Of a DNA stretch of 64,000 bases, positions 9,507-17,932 are shown piece after piece (positions within the stretch are counted from its first letter, which is position 1; each line of letters opens with the position of its first letter). The notes below the pieces were generated by a model. The model searched no databases. It was not told the origin of the DNA and was given only the letters and a program-made list of their open reading frames with translations. Both the position numbers and the translations under genes were made by a program. Source of the DNA: Bacteroidetes bacterium RIFCSPLOWO2_12_FULL_35_15 (GTDB taxonomy: Bacteria; Bacteroidota; Bacteroidia; 2-12-FULL-35-15); NCBI GenBank assembly GCA_001769385.1, contig MEPB01000052.1, positions 1 to 64,000 of the forward strand. The letters are read 5' to 3'.

Positions 9507-9791
9507 TTAAAATTCAAATTCATTTTTATCCAACAGTTTTTTGAAATCGCTTAACTTGTAGTAGAGTTGTTTCCCGGTGAACGTACTCTTACGAACTTTG
9601 CCAGTTTTGCGAAGTTTAAGTAGGGTACTTCGAGATAAACCTGTAATAGATATTGTCTCTTTCTCAGAAATCCAATCACCAAAGGTTGTTTGCTCTTTCT
9701 GAATCTTATCTAACGTTTCAACGATAGAATTCATTGATGCTTGCACGGCATCCAGCTTTTCAATAATACTGATGTTAATTTCGTTTTGCAA
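9507..9791 (-). CDS. Small HTH protein, excisionase-like
   Basis: A 94-residue protein with a short N-terminal helical segment and a C-terminal winged-helix region of the HTH_17/MerR-like type (WISEKETISITGLSRSTLLKLR, then the wing with KLSDFKKLL). Such proteins accompany integrases in Bacteroidota elements and act as excision or directionality factors, or bind element promoters. It lies 12 bp upstream of int on the same strand. The role is inferred from fold and neighbour; a repressor role is possible. Confidence 0.75.
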   Translation of the reverse strand: MQNEINISIIEKLDAVQASMNSIVETLDKIQKEQTTFGDWISEKETISITGLSRSTLLKLRKTGKVRKSTFTGKQLYYKLSDFKKLLDKNEFEF

Positions 9792-9871
9792 TTTAGGCTT
9801 CTCGATTTATTGGAATAAAATAGATGTAATTATTTTTGGATGTGAGATTGCTGGGATGTGGAAATAAAAAA

Positions 9872-9898
9872 GCAGGGAAACAAAACACGCTTCCCTGC
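9872..9898 (-). terminator. Terminator after the 343-residue gene
   Basis: GCAGGGAA (9872-9879) pairs with TTCCCTGC (9891-9898). Read on the minus strand the hairpin is followed by a T run (CTTTTTTATTT). It lies about 10 bp beyond the stop at 9909 and separates that gene from the xis-int pair. Confidence 0.75.
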
Positions 9899-9908
9899 AA
9901 TTATTATT

Positions 9909-10940
9909 TTATTGTTTTTTTACTCTTTTAGAAATGCCATTGAGTATGGTTAGTAAATAATCGTTCTCGTTGGTATTAGCATCCTTCCACATTTTAAAAC
10001 CTGTGGGACTTTTTGTTGCACCAATTGAAAGATCTGCTTTGGCACCTGCATAATCGTTGATACAAAACTTTGAATATCCTCTTTCAAGGTAATATGGATA
10101 ATCATTGTAACCATCTAAACTATCACCTTCCAGTTCTATTGCTTTTGTAAAGTCCTCAATTGCTCCAGCATTATCTCCTTTGAATGATTTGCCAAGACCA
10201 CGGCTGTAGTAATAGTATCCATTACCTTGTATACCCATTGCATTGGGATATTGTTTTAAAATAGCAGCGAACATTTCAGTTGCTTTATTTTCACCACAAA
10301 ACTTCAATGGGTCTTCAGCAGCTTCCTTCAATAACCCATTAATTGCTTTCTGTGATAAACCTGGCTCTACTTCAGGTACTTCGTCAGCTTCAACTTTATT
10401 GGTTTGCTCGGTATCATACAAGTACCAATTAGCGATGTCGATAAGCTGCTCCTGATCTTCTCTATCAAAATCCATCAGGTTCTCATTCTCGATGCACTGC
10501 TCTATTGTTGTGTATTTACCGCTTTGGATGTCGTGTTGTAAATTTTCAAGTGCACAGATGAAATCTGTACTTTTCCAATCACCGTCTGCTTTTTGGACGT
10601 AGGTTCTCTTTTTAGATTTCTTATTAAGATCAACAGTAGCTATGTCAACGAGTTGCTGTTTATCTATTACATTACAATCTATAAAGTAGCGGTTCTCTTT
10701 GCATTCTTCAATGGTAGTATATGCGCCATCTTGGATACCACTTCTAATTTCTTCCAGCGCGAATATGTAGCACGGTTGGTTGCTCGCCTTAAGCCTCTTA
10801 CTAAGTGAAAGAAAGCTCTTGCCTTTCCAAGCGTCATCTCCTTCCGATACAACATCTTCTAAACTTTTGACTTTTGCGGCAGTCACCCTTTGCTGAGTTC
10901 GTATCTGATACTTGTCAGCATGAATTTGTTTCTTTTTCAT
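9909..10940 (-). CDS. Unknown protein with internal repeat and C-terminal TPR-like region
   Basis: A 343-residue protein, not recognised. Residues ~65-105 and ~130-170 are diverged copies of the same segment: GAYTTIEECKEN and KQQLVDIA against GKYTTIEQCIEN and QEQLIDIA. Residues ~235-325 look like two tetratricopeptide repeats (YYYSRGLGKSFKGDNAGAIEDF, then YYLERGYSKFCINDYAGAKADL). No signal peptide or catalytic motif is seen, so a cytoplasmic protein-protein interaction role is the most one can infer. A repeat pair resembling an operator lies 35 bp upstream of the start, and a similar one precedes the next gene on this strand. Confidence 0.7.
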   Translation of the reverse strand: MKKKQIHADKYQIRTQQRVTAAKVKSLEDVVSEGDDAWKGKSFLSLSKRLKASNQPCYIFALEEIRSGIQDGAYTTIEECKENRYFIDCNVIDKQQLVDIATVDLNKKSKKRTYVQKADGDWKSTDFICALENLQHDIQSGKYTTIEQCIENENLMDFDREDQEQLIDIANWYLYDTEQTNKVEADEVPEVEPGLSQKAINGLLKEAAEDPLKFCGENKATEMFAAILKQYPNAMGIQGNGYYYYSRGLGKSFKGDNAGAIEDFTKAIELEGDSLDGYNDYPYYLERGYSKFCINDYAGAKADLSIGATKSPTGFKMWKDANTNENDYLLTILNGISKRVKKQ

Positions 10941-10974
10941 GCTGCAATTTGGGAAAGGTTTTATGTGTGGGCAG

Positions 10975-10992
10975 TACAGTAAAACTACAGTA
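10975..10992. promoter_or_regulatory. Operator-like ACAGTA repeat, copy 1
   Basis: TACAGTAAAACTACAGTA contains two direct TACAGTA units and lies 35 bp before the start of the 343-residue gene. The same 18 bp occur at 12058-12075 before the neighbouring gene. A reverse-complement core (ACTGTAGT) appears at 12887-12894. Candidate binding site for an element-encoded regulator or replication initiator. Confidence 0.55.
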
Positions 10993-11045
10993 GGAAAATA
11001 CTGTTGCTATTGGGGAACATTAAGAGGATAAAGTAATAGTATGAG

Positions 11046-12011
11046 TTACCTTTTTACGCTATTCCTTCGGAATGAAGTTAAAAAAGAGCTTTCTTTTACA
11101 GGTATTTTTTGATCTTTAACTTTTTTGTTTATTACAAATACTTTGTACAACACCTCCCCGATTGGAGTAGCATCGCCTTTTTCGTCAAAACCTAAAAACA
11201 AAGTTGTTTCTCCTTTGTAATGAATTAATTGACCAAATTTCTCACAAAACTCTTCTAAAGATTTCGTCCATATTAAACATTGGGAGACCTGCTGTGAAGT
11301 ATCCTTTACCGCTGTGCTTTTTTTTGACTTAGTATTACCTCGTTCTACTTTGTTAACAATATCAAATATTTCTCGTAATATTTTAAATATTTCTTGTTTA
11401 TTAATCCTTCCGTTGGCAAGAGTAAGTGTCTCATCCCTGATTAGTTCCCCAAAGAAATTTTCAAAATTTATAGTTTCGCCTTTTCGTTTTACATTATTAT
11501 GCCATCCAATCCGATGCGGTATCGTTACTTTCTCCTCCACCTGCTTTTTTTGTTTAGGTTTATTTTGGGCGTCTGATATTGTGAGGGAGTTATTGTATTT
11601 CAAAAAAACATTTTTGTAATCGGAAACAAAAACATCAACTACTTTTTTATACTCATTACATTCAGCCGGGTATAGTATTGTTATTGAAGGGCCTAATTTC
11701 GTATTCTTTACTACTTCATTCATAATTGCAGGACTATTCTTTTCCAAGCATTTTGTTACCCCTTTTTCGAGTTGGAGAAAAATATTCCATTTTTCGGAAT
11801 TAGGAATATTACTAACGAGCAATTTTAATAATACATCATCCCATGCATCTCTAATTTCATTAATTGACTTAAATACATTTTCTATTGATGTTGCCTTTTC
11901 TTCATTTGTTCCTTCTGCTGAGTTAAGGATGTAATCTCTGACAAATGTTGGTTGTTGCAATGCGAACAGTTTGTTTTCCAACTTTTCAGCTATCTCAAAT
12001 ACTTCTTTCAT
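11046..12011 (-). CDS. Hypothetical element protein (321 aa)
   Basis: Not recognised. Soluble, no signal peptide or membrane segment. The N-terminal ~150 residues are mostly helical; a basic linker (NKPKQKKQVEEK) follows; the C-terminal part has a conserved-looking block (HRIGWHNNVKRKGETINFE, then RINKQEIFKILREIFDI) and ends in a basic tail. It lies between the early minus-strand genes and the divergent replication module, with the ACAGTA repeat about 47 bp before its start. A regulatory or DNA-binding role would fit the location but nothing in the sequence proves it. Confidence 0.65.
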   Translation of the reverse strand: MKEVFEIAEKLENKLFALQQPTFVRDYILNSAEGTNEEKATSIENVFKSINEIRDAWDDVLLKLLVSNIPNSEKWNIFLQLEKGVTKCLEKNSPAIMNEVVKNTKLGPSITILYPAECNEYKKVVDVFVSDYKNVFLKYNNSLTISDAQNKPKQKKQVEEKVTIPHRIGWHNNVKRKGETINFENFFGELIRDETLTLANGRINKQEIFKILREIFDIVNKVERGNTKSKKSTAVKDTSQQVSQCLIWTKSLEEFCEKFGQLIHYKGETTLFLGFDEKGDATPIGEVLYKVFVINKKVKDQKIPVKESSFLTSFRRNSVKR

Positions 12012-12057
12012 ATTCTAATTTTTCAGAAAATTAATACAAATATTTCTTACATACAAC

Positions 12058-12075
12058 TACAGTAAAACTACAGTA
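12058..12075. promoter_or_regulatory. Operator-like ACAGTA repeat, copy 2
   Basis: The same 18 bp as at 10975-10992, here in the divergent intergenic region between the 321-residue gene and the replication module. ACTACAGTA occurs twice in direct orientation. The position could control both directions. Confidence 0.55.
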
Positions 12076-12130
12076 CAGATCCCCTCTTGAACTTTCTGTT
12101 TTTTTGTAAAAAATTAAAACATACTTATTT

Positions 12131-12844
12131 ATGGAATCAACTACAAAACATCCAAACAATGATCAGTTGCCAGGTGCAACAGAGCGTCATGTGTACAAGG
12201 AATCCAATTTTTTGAAGTTCCTTGAGTGGACGACAATATTAAGAAATGCAAGCGGTGGTGAACGTGTTTGTCATTTCGGATGTGGTGATGGCAGTTTACT
12301 CGAACTGGAATATCGGAACAGGGCTGGAACAGCCAGCTATATCGGTTTGGATAGCGATTCTGCACTAATTGAAGCCAACAAAACGAAATGGCAACAGTTA
12401 GATTGGGCACAATTCATAACAGCTGATTTAGCTTCAGGAGGAAATGACTACAGTGCATTTTTAAATATTGAAGCAGATACCGTGGTGGCATTCAATGTTC
12501 CTAAGACATTGAGAAAAATTCCAATGTACCACTACATTCAAAATTTATACATGTGTGGAAATTTGGATGCAAGGTATTATCTGCGACTACCAAAAGCAAC
12601 GGATCATGTCGCAGAGGGAGATCTTATTCACTTTATTAATCAATATTTCATTGTTGTCAATAGGTTTGGACTGCACGGTTCTATTGAAGATTTCAAACCA
12701 TTAATGAACGACTGGCAACGTGAAATGTGCGAAGGCCTGTTACAATATTACAGTCCAGAGATAGTATCGGGTTTTATGTCACCATTTTTTCCTGACCAAT
12801 GCCAGCAAACCCTTTGGGTGCTTAAACGAAAACTAACAATTTAA
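12131..12844 (+). CDS. Class I SAM-dependent methyltransferase-like protein
   Basis: A 237-residue protein with the start of a Rossmann-fold methyltransferase. Motif I is VCHFGCGDGSLLEL (about residues 38-51); an acidic residue after strand 2 sits in YIGLDSDSALIEAN; a motif II-like aspartate in ITADLAS follows. The motif IV region reads ADTVVAFNVPKT rather than DPPY or NPPY, which argues against an ordinary DNA adenine or cytosine-N4 methylase. The substrate is unknown; RNA, a protein or a small molecule are all possible. It is the first gene of the rightward replication module, 93 bp before the acidic protein gene. Confidence 0.6.
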   Translation: MESTTKHPNNDQLPGATERHVYKESNFLKFLEWTTILRNASGGERVCHFGCGDGSLLELEYRNRAGTASYIGLDSDSALIEANKTKWQQLDWAQFITADLASGGNDYSAFLNIEADTVVAFNVPKTLRKIPMYHYIQNLYMCGNLDARYYLRLPKATDHVAEGDLIHFINQYFIVVNRFGLHGSIEDFKPLMNDWQREMCEGLLQYYSPEIVSGFMSPFFPDQCQQTLWVLKRKLTI

Positions 12845-12884
12845 AATATAAACGATGAAAAGTAAAAACAAATCCCCCCCAGCG

Positions 12885-12896
12885 ACACTGTAGTGT
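12885..12896. promoter_or_regulatory. Dyad ACACTGTAGTGT before the replication genes
   Basis: A 12 bp sequence with ACACT/AGTGT arms; its core ACTGTAGT is the reverse complement of the ACTACAGT in the two operator-like repeats at 10975 and 12058. It lies 42 bp before the start of the acidic protein gene. Confidence 0.4.
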
Positions 12897-12937
12897 AAGA
12901 TAATTAAAGAAAGTATTAACCACAAAACCCATTAAAA

Positions 12938-13750
12938 ATGGAAGAAAACAATAACGGGTCTGAGCCACAAACAAATGGTGATGACCAAACTAAAGTAAAT
13001 ACTGGATCAGAAAACAATGTTCCGATAGAAAATGAAGCGGATGCAACTCCTCTTTCAAACAGTGATGTTCCTGTAGTTGAAGTAGCGGAAGTAAAAGCAG
13101 AAGAAAAAATTTCTGAAACAGCTTCAGAAGGAGATGATGCAGTCGTAACTCCTGAATCGATTGTTGACGCTGATGCTACAAAATTATCAGAGGATGCGAA
13201 GGGTGAAACGCTTACCGCTGCCGAAAGTGTAACATCGAGTTTAGAAAAATTGCCTGTACGTGCAATTCCACTTACTTCTCAAGTAAGTGACGATTCGATT
13301 GAAGAGCTTTACAAGGATGCTGTACACCTTGACAACCCTAACCTCGATGCTGTTTTTGAGGAAATTGAATCATCCGGCAGAGGTGGTGGGGCGAGGTTTG
13401 TACCTAATGTTGATCCCAACAGGGTAATTAAAACTTACCAGCCAAGAAAGGGTGAATTTATTATCCTTCCAATAGGTCGAAACAGCGATAAGCCATCAGA
13501 AGGTGGTTTAATTGGTTCTTCTCCTGTTGAGTTTGGATTTGGTTTTAAGTTCTTCAGAGCACATCATAAGCAACAGGTAACCCTTGTTTTAATCAATGGC
13601 AAAAGCCTTATTGGTTATGTTTTAAAGGGTGAAGGCAAAGGCGCAAGAAGAGCTTTGTATTTTCCAAAACACATAGCGGAAACTGTGATAGATCTACCAA
13701 ACAGAGGTAAGCAGTTCAAATTACAGGTGGCAAAATTCCTTGTTGGATAA
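12938..13750 (+). CDS. Acidic protein of the replication module, function unknown
   Basis: A 270-residue protein in two parts. Residues 1-~115 are very rich in Glu, Asp, Ala, Thr and Val and likely disordered. Residues ~120-270 form a compact basic domain with GRGGGARF, YQPRKGEFIILPIG and LINGKSLIGYVLKGEGKGARRALYF-type beta-strand pattern, ending in KQFKLQVAKFLVG. No known family is recognised. It sits before an SSB-like gene, helicase and polymerase, so a DNA-binding accessory role in element replication is plausible. A GC-rich hairpin follows its stop at once. Confidence 0.65.
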   Translation: MEENNNGSEPQTNGDDQTKVNTGSENNVPIENEADATPLSNSDVPVVEVAEVKAEEKISETASEGDDAVVTPESIVDADATKLSEDAKGETLTAAESVTSSLEKLPVRAIPLTSQVSDDSIEELYKDAVHLDNPNLDAVFEEIESSGRGGGARFVPNVDPNRVIKTYQPRKGEFIILPIGRNSDKPSEGGLIGSSPVEFGFGFKFFRAHHKQQVTLVLINGKSLIGYVLKGEGKGARRALYFPKHIAETVIDLPNRGKQFKLQVAKFLVG

Positions 13751-13759
13751 TGTAACCAT

Positions 13760-13788
13760 TGTGCGCCTGCATTGGAAGCAGGCGCACA
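13760..13788 (+). other. Intergenic GC-rich hairpin 1 of the replication module
   Basis: TGTGCGCCTGC (13760-13770) pairs perfectly with GCAGGCGCACA (13778-13788) around a 7 nt loop. It begins 10 bp after a stop codon and no T run follows, so it is more likely an mRNA-stability or partial-termination structure than a full terminator. Confidence 0.7.
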
Positions 13789-13828
13789 TAAATTAAATTA
13801 ATGTCAAACAATTTAAAACTTAAAAAAA

Positions 13829-14176
13829 ATGTTTAAAATAAAAGGAATTCTATTTCATGTTGGCTCGTTACAAGAGTTTAGCAGCAACATGATTAAAAAA
13901 GAATGTATAGTATCACGAATGGGTGCAGGAGCTTATCCCAATTTAGTGTTTGAGGTGCTTGGTAAGGATATTGCAAAATTAGATGCGATACCATTAAACA
14001 GCCTTGTTGAATTAACCTTCGACATTCATGGTAAATCCTACACAACTAAAGAAGGTCATGCTAAGTACTTCAATGTGTTACGCCTATTCAATGTTGAACC
14101 GGTCGTTTCAACCTCCACTACTGCTATTGAAACAACAAAATTAGTTGAAGGAGTAACGACAGACAAAGCAGAATAA
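13829..14176 (+). CDS. DUF3127-like single-strand DNA-binding (OB-fold) protein
   Basis: A 115-residue protein resembling the DUF3127/SSB-like family: an N-terminal beta strand (FKIKGILFHVGS), the KKECIV strand, PNLVFEVLGKDIAKLDAI and the C-terminal YFNVLRLFNVEPV, which matches the family's 'kyFnsi.aw.i' ending. These small OB-fold proteins are thought to bind ssDNA and are frequent in Bacteroidota phages and elements. A Thr/Glu-rich tail follows, as in many SSBs. Placed between the acidic protein and the helicase, it most likely protects single strands during element replication. Confidence 0.7.
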   Translation: MFKIKGILFHVGSLQEFSSNMIKKECIVSRMGAGAYPNLVFEVLGKDIAKLDAIPLNSLVELTFDIHGKSYTTKEGHAKYFNVLRLFNVEPVVSTSTTAIETTKLVEGVTTDKAE

Positions 14177-14191
14177 AGAAAAAAGATGCCA

Positions 14192-14222
14192 TTGCGCAGG
14201 TTGATTTATACAACCTGCGCAA
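14192..14222 (+). other. Intergenic GC-rich hairpin 2 of the replication module
   Basis: TTGCGCAGGTTG (14192-14203) pairs perfectly with CAACCTGCGCAA (14211-14222) around a 7 nt loop. It follows the SSB-like stop by 15 bp and precedes the helicase start by 34 bp. It has the same layout as hairpin 1 but a different stem sequence, and no T run. Confidence 0.7.
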
Positions 14223-14256
14223 ATAGGTATGATTACTAAACTTTAAGATTAAAATT

Positions 14257-15750
14257 ATGAGCAAAAAAGAAAAAAAAGCTGATGGTGAAGATCAACCCGT
14301 AGAAGTTCTTTATGGTTTATTTTGGCAATTAACTAAAAAAGAAATTTCGATACACCATGAGGGTTTATTAGAACACCTGCGACAAAGAGGGTTCTGCTGG
14401 ATACGAATTGATGACAAAAAACGTCTTGTTAAATTAAGCGGTAAAAAAGTTCAGGATGTTGATATTACAGATATAACAGATCATGTTTATCAATACATTC
14501 AAACTGAAGTACCTGAAAACCTTGGATACGACTTTAAAAAATCTGATCTATTAAACCTGTTTGTTCGTGGTATTGATAACTACATCAACTTTCCGAAGCT
14601 AAGATTGCTTGGTATAAAAGAAATACAATTTCATTTTGATACTAAAACAGAAAGTTTTTTTTATTTTCAAAATGGTGTAGTAAAAGTTACAGCAGATAAA
14701 ATAAACCTGATTGCTTATTCTGAATTGAATGGTTATGTTTGGAAAAATCAAATCCGACCATATAATATAAACTTATCAAGTGATGGAACTACTGCCGGGG
14801 ATTTTAAAGAATTTTGTTTTCGTGTTTGCAATAAAGATGTAAAACGCTTCGAAAGCTTACAATCCATTATTGGATATATTCTTCACAGGTATTGGTCTCC
14901 TTCATTAACTGTTGTTCCTTGCTTTTTGGATGAAACTATAAACGGCTCTGATGAAGCGCAAGGAGGTACTGGCAAAACAACCATCTGCTTAGCCTTAGGT
15001 AAAATCAGAAATATGGTCGATATTGATGGTAAAGATTTTAAACCGGGTGGAAACTTCCGCTTTCAAAGATTAGACTTGGATACAGAAATACTGTTTATCG
15101 ATGATCTCGATAGAAACACCTCTTTTGAATTTTGTTTTAGTATTGTATCTGCTGGTTTAGAGGTTAATCAAAAGAATAAACCAGCCTTTAAAATACCAAA
15201 GGAGCGGACGCCAAAGATTATTATTTCTTCCAACTTCCCACTAAAAAGTATTGCTGGGAATAGCACAGAGCGGAGGAAAGTTGAGTTTGAAGTGTCTTCA
15301 TATTACAATGCTGAAAACAAACCGTTGCAGGAATTCGGCAGGGAGTTTTTTCAGGATTGGAACGCTGAGGATTATAACTTAATGTTTAATTTTTTTATTT
15401 TTTGTACTCAGTATTATCTAAAGCATGGTATTATTCAACCGCCAACAATAAATTATGAATTGCGAAAAGTAATATCTGCTGTCGGAATTGATCTGAAAGA
15501 ATTTTTAGATTTAAAAATATTAGAAGGTAAAGACAAATTAAATAAAAAAGATCTGCACGAAGAATTTTTAAAAAGCTATACTGGATTAAAAGATTTTTAT
15601 CGCTCACCTCATAAATTCACACAAAAGGTTCACAAATATCTTAACTATCGTAATATACCTTATCGGGAAACTCCTGCTAATAAGAAGAGTTATATCGAAA
15701 TGGATTTGTCGGGTGTGCCAACAAATGAAGATGAAGGAGGTGATGGGTGA
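14257..15750 (+). CDS. SF3-type phage/plasmid replicative helicase
   Basis: A 497-residue protein with a superfamily 3 AAA+ helicase core. Walker A is GGTGKTTICLALGK (about residues 236-249), Walker B ILFIDDLDRN, the SF3 motif C/sensor Asn is in PKIIISSNFPL, and an arginine-finger region is STERRKVEF. The N-terminal ~220 residues show no recognisable AEP or TOPRIM primase motifs, so it looks like a helicase without an obvious primase. The C-terminal ~100 residues may form a winged helix for DNA binding. It overlaps the polymerase gene, which suggests translational coupling. It probably unwinds DNA for the element's own polymerase. Confidence 0.82.
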   Translation: MSKKEKKADGEDQPVEVLYGLFWQLTKKEISIHHEGLLEHLRQRGFCWIRIDDKKRLVKLSGKKVQDVDITDITDHVYQYIQTEVPENLGYDFKKSDLLNLFVRGIDNYINFPKLRLLGIKEIQFHFDTKTESFFYFQNGVVKVTADKINLIAYSELNGYVWKNQIRPYNINLSSDGTTAGDFKEFCFRVCNKDVKRFESLQSIIGYILHRYWSPSLTVVPCFLDETINGSDEAQGGTGKTTICLALGKIRNMVDIDGKDFKPGGNFRFQRLDLDTEILFIDDLDRNTSFEFCFSIVSAGLEVNQKNKPAFKIPKERTPKIIISSNFPLKSIAGNSTERRKVEFEVSSYYNAENKPLQEFGREFFQDWNAEDYNLMFNFFIFCTQYYLKHGIIQPPTINYELRKVISAVGIDLKEFLDLKILEGKDKLNKKDLHEEFLKSYTGLKDFYRSPHKFTQKVHKYLNYRNIPYRETPANKKSYIEMDLSGVPTNEDEGGDG

Positions 15751-17620
15751 TGACTTTGTTGCAACTGAAACAAAGTATAAGACATTGCATGATGTTGAAC
15801 ACGGATATGTTTTAGTTAACACACCGGAAAAAGAAACTGTACTTCTTAGTAAATTAAATTCCTGTACCTATTTTGTTTTTGATACTGAAACTGGAAGCAC
15901 TGAATTTGGATCAGCGTTAGAAATACATTCTTTGGAGTTGGTTGGGATTTCATTTGCATTTGCTGTTGGCGAAGCATTTTATTTACCAGTGCCGGAAGAC
16001 ATTGAATTAGCGGATAAACTGTTGCACCCCTACAAAATATTTTTTGAAAATCCTGACATTTTAAAAATTGGCCATAACCTGAAATTTGATATTAATGTAA
16101 TGCGTAGGTATGGTATTTCTGTTAACGGTAAAATGTTTGATACTATTATTGCACACTATTTATATGATTCTAATTCTTTACATGGGTTGAAAGAATTATC
16201 AAAGAGCATGCTCGGTTATCAGCAAATTGAAATTCAAGATTTAATAGGTGCAGGAAAACATCAAATGTCAATGAGGGATGTAGAACCTATTGAAGCTGCT
16301 GTTTATGCTAATGAAGATGCTGATCAAACTCTGCAACTCCATGAGAAGCTAACCCCATTATTAAAGAAACGAAATTTAGAACAATTGTTTGCAAACATTG
16401 AAATCCCTTTAATTAAAGTATTGGCAGATATGGAGTATGAAGGTATTAAAGTTGATGCCGAAATTTTGTATTATATGGAGGAAGAAGCGAGAACTGAATT
16501 GGACTTGCTTCAGGGAAAAATATTTGAAGCGGCTGGCACAGACTTTACAATCAACTCCAATATTGATTTAGCTGCTGTATTGTTTGAAGAATTAGGATTA
16601 GAGCCAATTTTAAAAACAAAAACAGGTGCTAATAGTGTAAGCAAAAAAGTACTAAAAAAATTAGAACGCGAGCATCCTATTATTCCTCTATTACTAAAAT
16701 ATAAGTCAGCATTAAGTGTTGTAGATAATTTTCTTAGCAAGCTACCGATGAACATCCATCCTGTTACTGAGAGGGTTCATACTAATTTCAAACAAGATAG
16801 AGTAGTAACAGGAAGACTGAGTTCAGCTAATCCAAATTTGCAGAATATTCCAAAGCAGGATGAAGGTTTTGGCAAACAAATACGTAAAGCATTTGTTGCA
16901 AGGGATGAAAACCATGTTATTGTATCAGCCGATTATAGTCAGATTGAGTTAAGGGTTATTGCTCATTACTCTAAAGATCCTGTGATGATAGAAGCATTTA
17001 AAAATGATGAAGATATTCATCAGGCAACGGCAGCTAAGATTTTTAAGGTGGCTGGAACTGAAGTTACAAGTCATCAACGTAAGATAGCGAAAACAATAAA
17101 TTTTGGTTTGAATTATTTAATGTCAGCCAAAACTCTGGCTGAAAGAATTTCAGATGCTACTGGCGAAACTATTGAAGTAAGTGATGCACAAGGTTATATG
17201 GATAGATACTTTGCTGAATTTAAAGGTGTAGAAGCTTATCAGGAAGAAGCTTATTATTTAGCTACTATACATGGTTACAGTACTACGTTATTTGGTAGGA
17301 GACGTTACTTGCCGGATATTGATTCTCCATTCAAATTTAAAAGGATGTCATCAAAACGCTTAGCTGTAAATACACCAATACAAGGCAGTTCTGCTGATAT
17401 TATTAAAATCGCAATGGTTGAACTGCATAAAGAGTTATCCTTAACTTTTAAAACAAAAATGGTTTTACAAATACATGATGAGTTGGTTTTTGATGTTCCA
17501 AAAGATGAGTTGGATAGAGTAATCCCTATAATTAAAAGGGTTATGGAGGGAGCTGTACAATTGGATGTACCATTAAAGGTAGAAATCAATCATGGTGAAA
17601 ATTGGTTGGAAGCACATTAA
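15713..17620 (+). CDS. Family A DNA polymerase with 3'-5' exonuclease, no 5' nuclease
   Basis: A 635-residue PolA-type replicative polymerase. All proofreading motifs are present: Exo I FDTET (D57, E59), Exo II GHNLKFD, Exo III YANEDADQT. Polymerase motif A is ADYSQIELR (near 405), motif B RKIAKTINFGLNYL, motif C QIHDELVF (near 587). The 5'-3' nuclease domain of cellular Pol I is missing, as in many phage and element polymerases. The start is uncertain: ATGs at 15713, 15725, 15731 and 15743 are in frame, and an AGGAGG at 15735-15740 lies too close to the last one. The reading frame overlaps the helicase gene. It should copy the excised element. Confidence 0.93.
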   Translation: MCQQMKMKEVMGDDFVATETKYKTLHDVEHGYVLVNTPEKETVLLSKLNSCTYFVFDTETGSTEFGSALEIHSLELVGISFAFAVGEAFYLPVPEDIELADKLLHPYKIFFENPDILKIGHNLKFDINVMRRYGISVNGKMFDTIIAHYLYDSNSLHGLKELSKSMLGYQQIEIQDLIGAGKHQMSMRDVEPIEAAVYANEDADQTLQLHEKLTPLLKKRNLEQLFANIEIPLIKVLADMEYEGIKVDAEILYYMEEEARTELDLLQGKIFEAAGTDFTINSNIDLAAVLFEELGLEPILKTKTGANSVSKKVLKKLEREHPIIPLLLKYKSALSVVDNFLSKLPMNIHPVTERVHTNFKQDRVVTGRLSSANPNLQNIPKQDEGFGKQIRKAFVARDENHVIVSADYSQIELRVIAHYSKDPVMIEAFKNDEDIHQATAAKIFKVAGTEVTSHQRKIAKTINFGLNYLMSAKTLAERISDATGETIEVSDAQGYMDRYFAEFKGVEAYQEEAYYLATIHGYSTTLFGRRRYLPDIDSPFKFKRMSSKRLAVNTPIQGSSADIIKIAMVELHKELSLTFKTKMVLQIHDELVFDVPKDELDRVIPIIKRVMEGAVQLDVPLKVEINHGENWLEAH

Positions 17621-17932
17621 TAAAAGGTTTCACACTCTTTTTATAAGATTCATGGGGATTACAATTAGGTTGTGAAAGAGTGAAAGTCATTTAGGTGTCA
17701 CTTTATAGGGTTTTGAAAAAAATATAAAATCTTAAAATTTACCCACATAGTGAATAGTAGAAAAGAGAGAATTTCCCAAATTTTAAAATTTTTAAAAGAA
17801 GAAATTATTTTAAAGGTGTTAAAGGTCAAGAGTGTGAGGCCCCCGATTTTTATTATATAACAAGAGCAATAGTGTTGAGCAAGGTACACCCCAAAAAATT
17901 ATAATAGTAAATATTGAACATGGCATATCTCA
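17621..17932. other. Intergenic region between convergent polymerase genes
   Basis: A 312 bp AT-rich stretch between two convergent polymerase genes. It holds scattered GTGAAAG/CTTTCAC-like words (for example near 17631 and 17673-17687) and runs of purines, but no clear terminator and no credible gene; the 63-residue minus-strand ORF here is low complexity. GTGGGGTGCACCCCAC at 17939-17954, at the very end of the next gene, is a perfect 16 bp palindrome. An origin is possible but unsupported. Confidence 0.5.

Noticed and set aside
17698-17889. 63-residue minus-strand ORF
   Set aside because: Low-complexity Phe/Ile/Lys composition in an AT-rich intergenic gap; no upstream signals.
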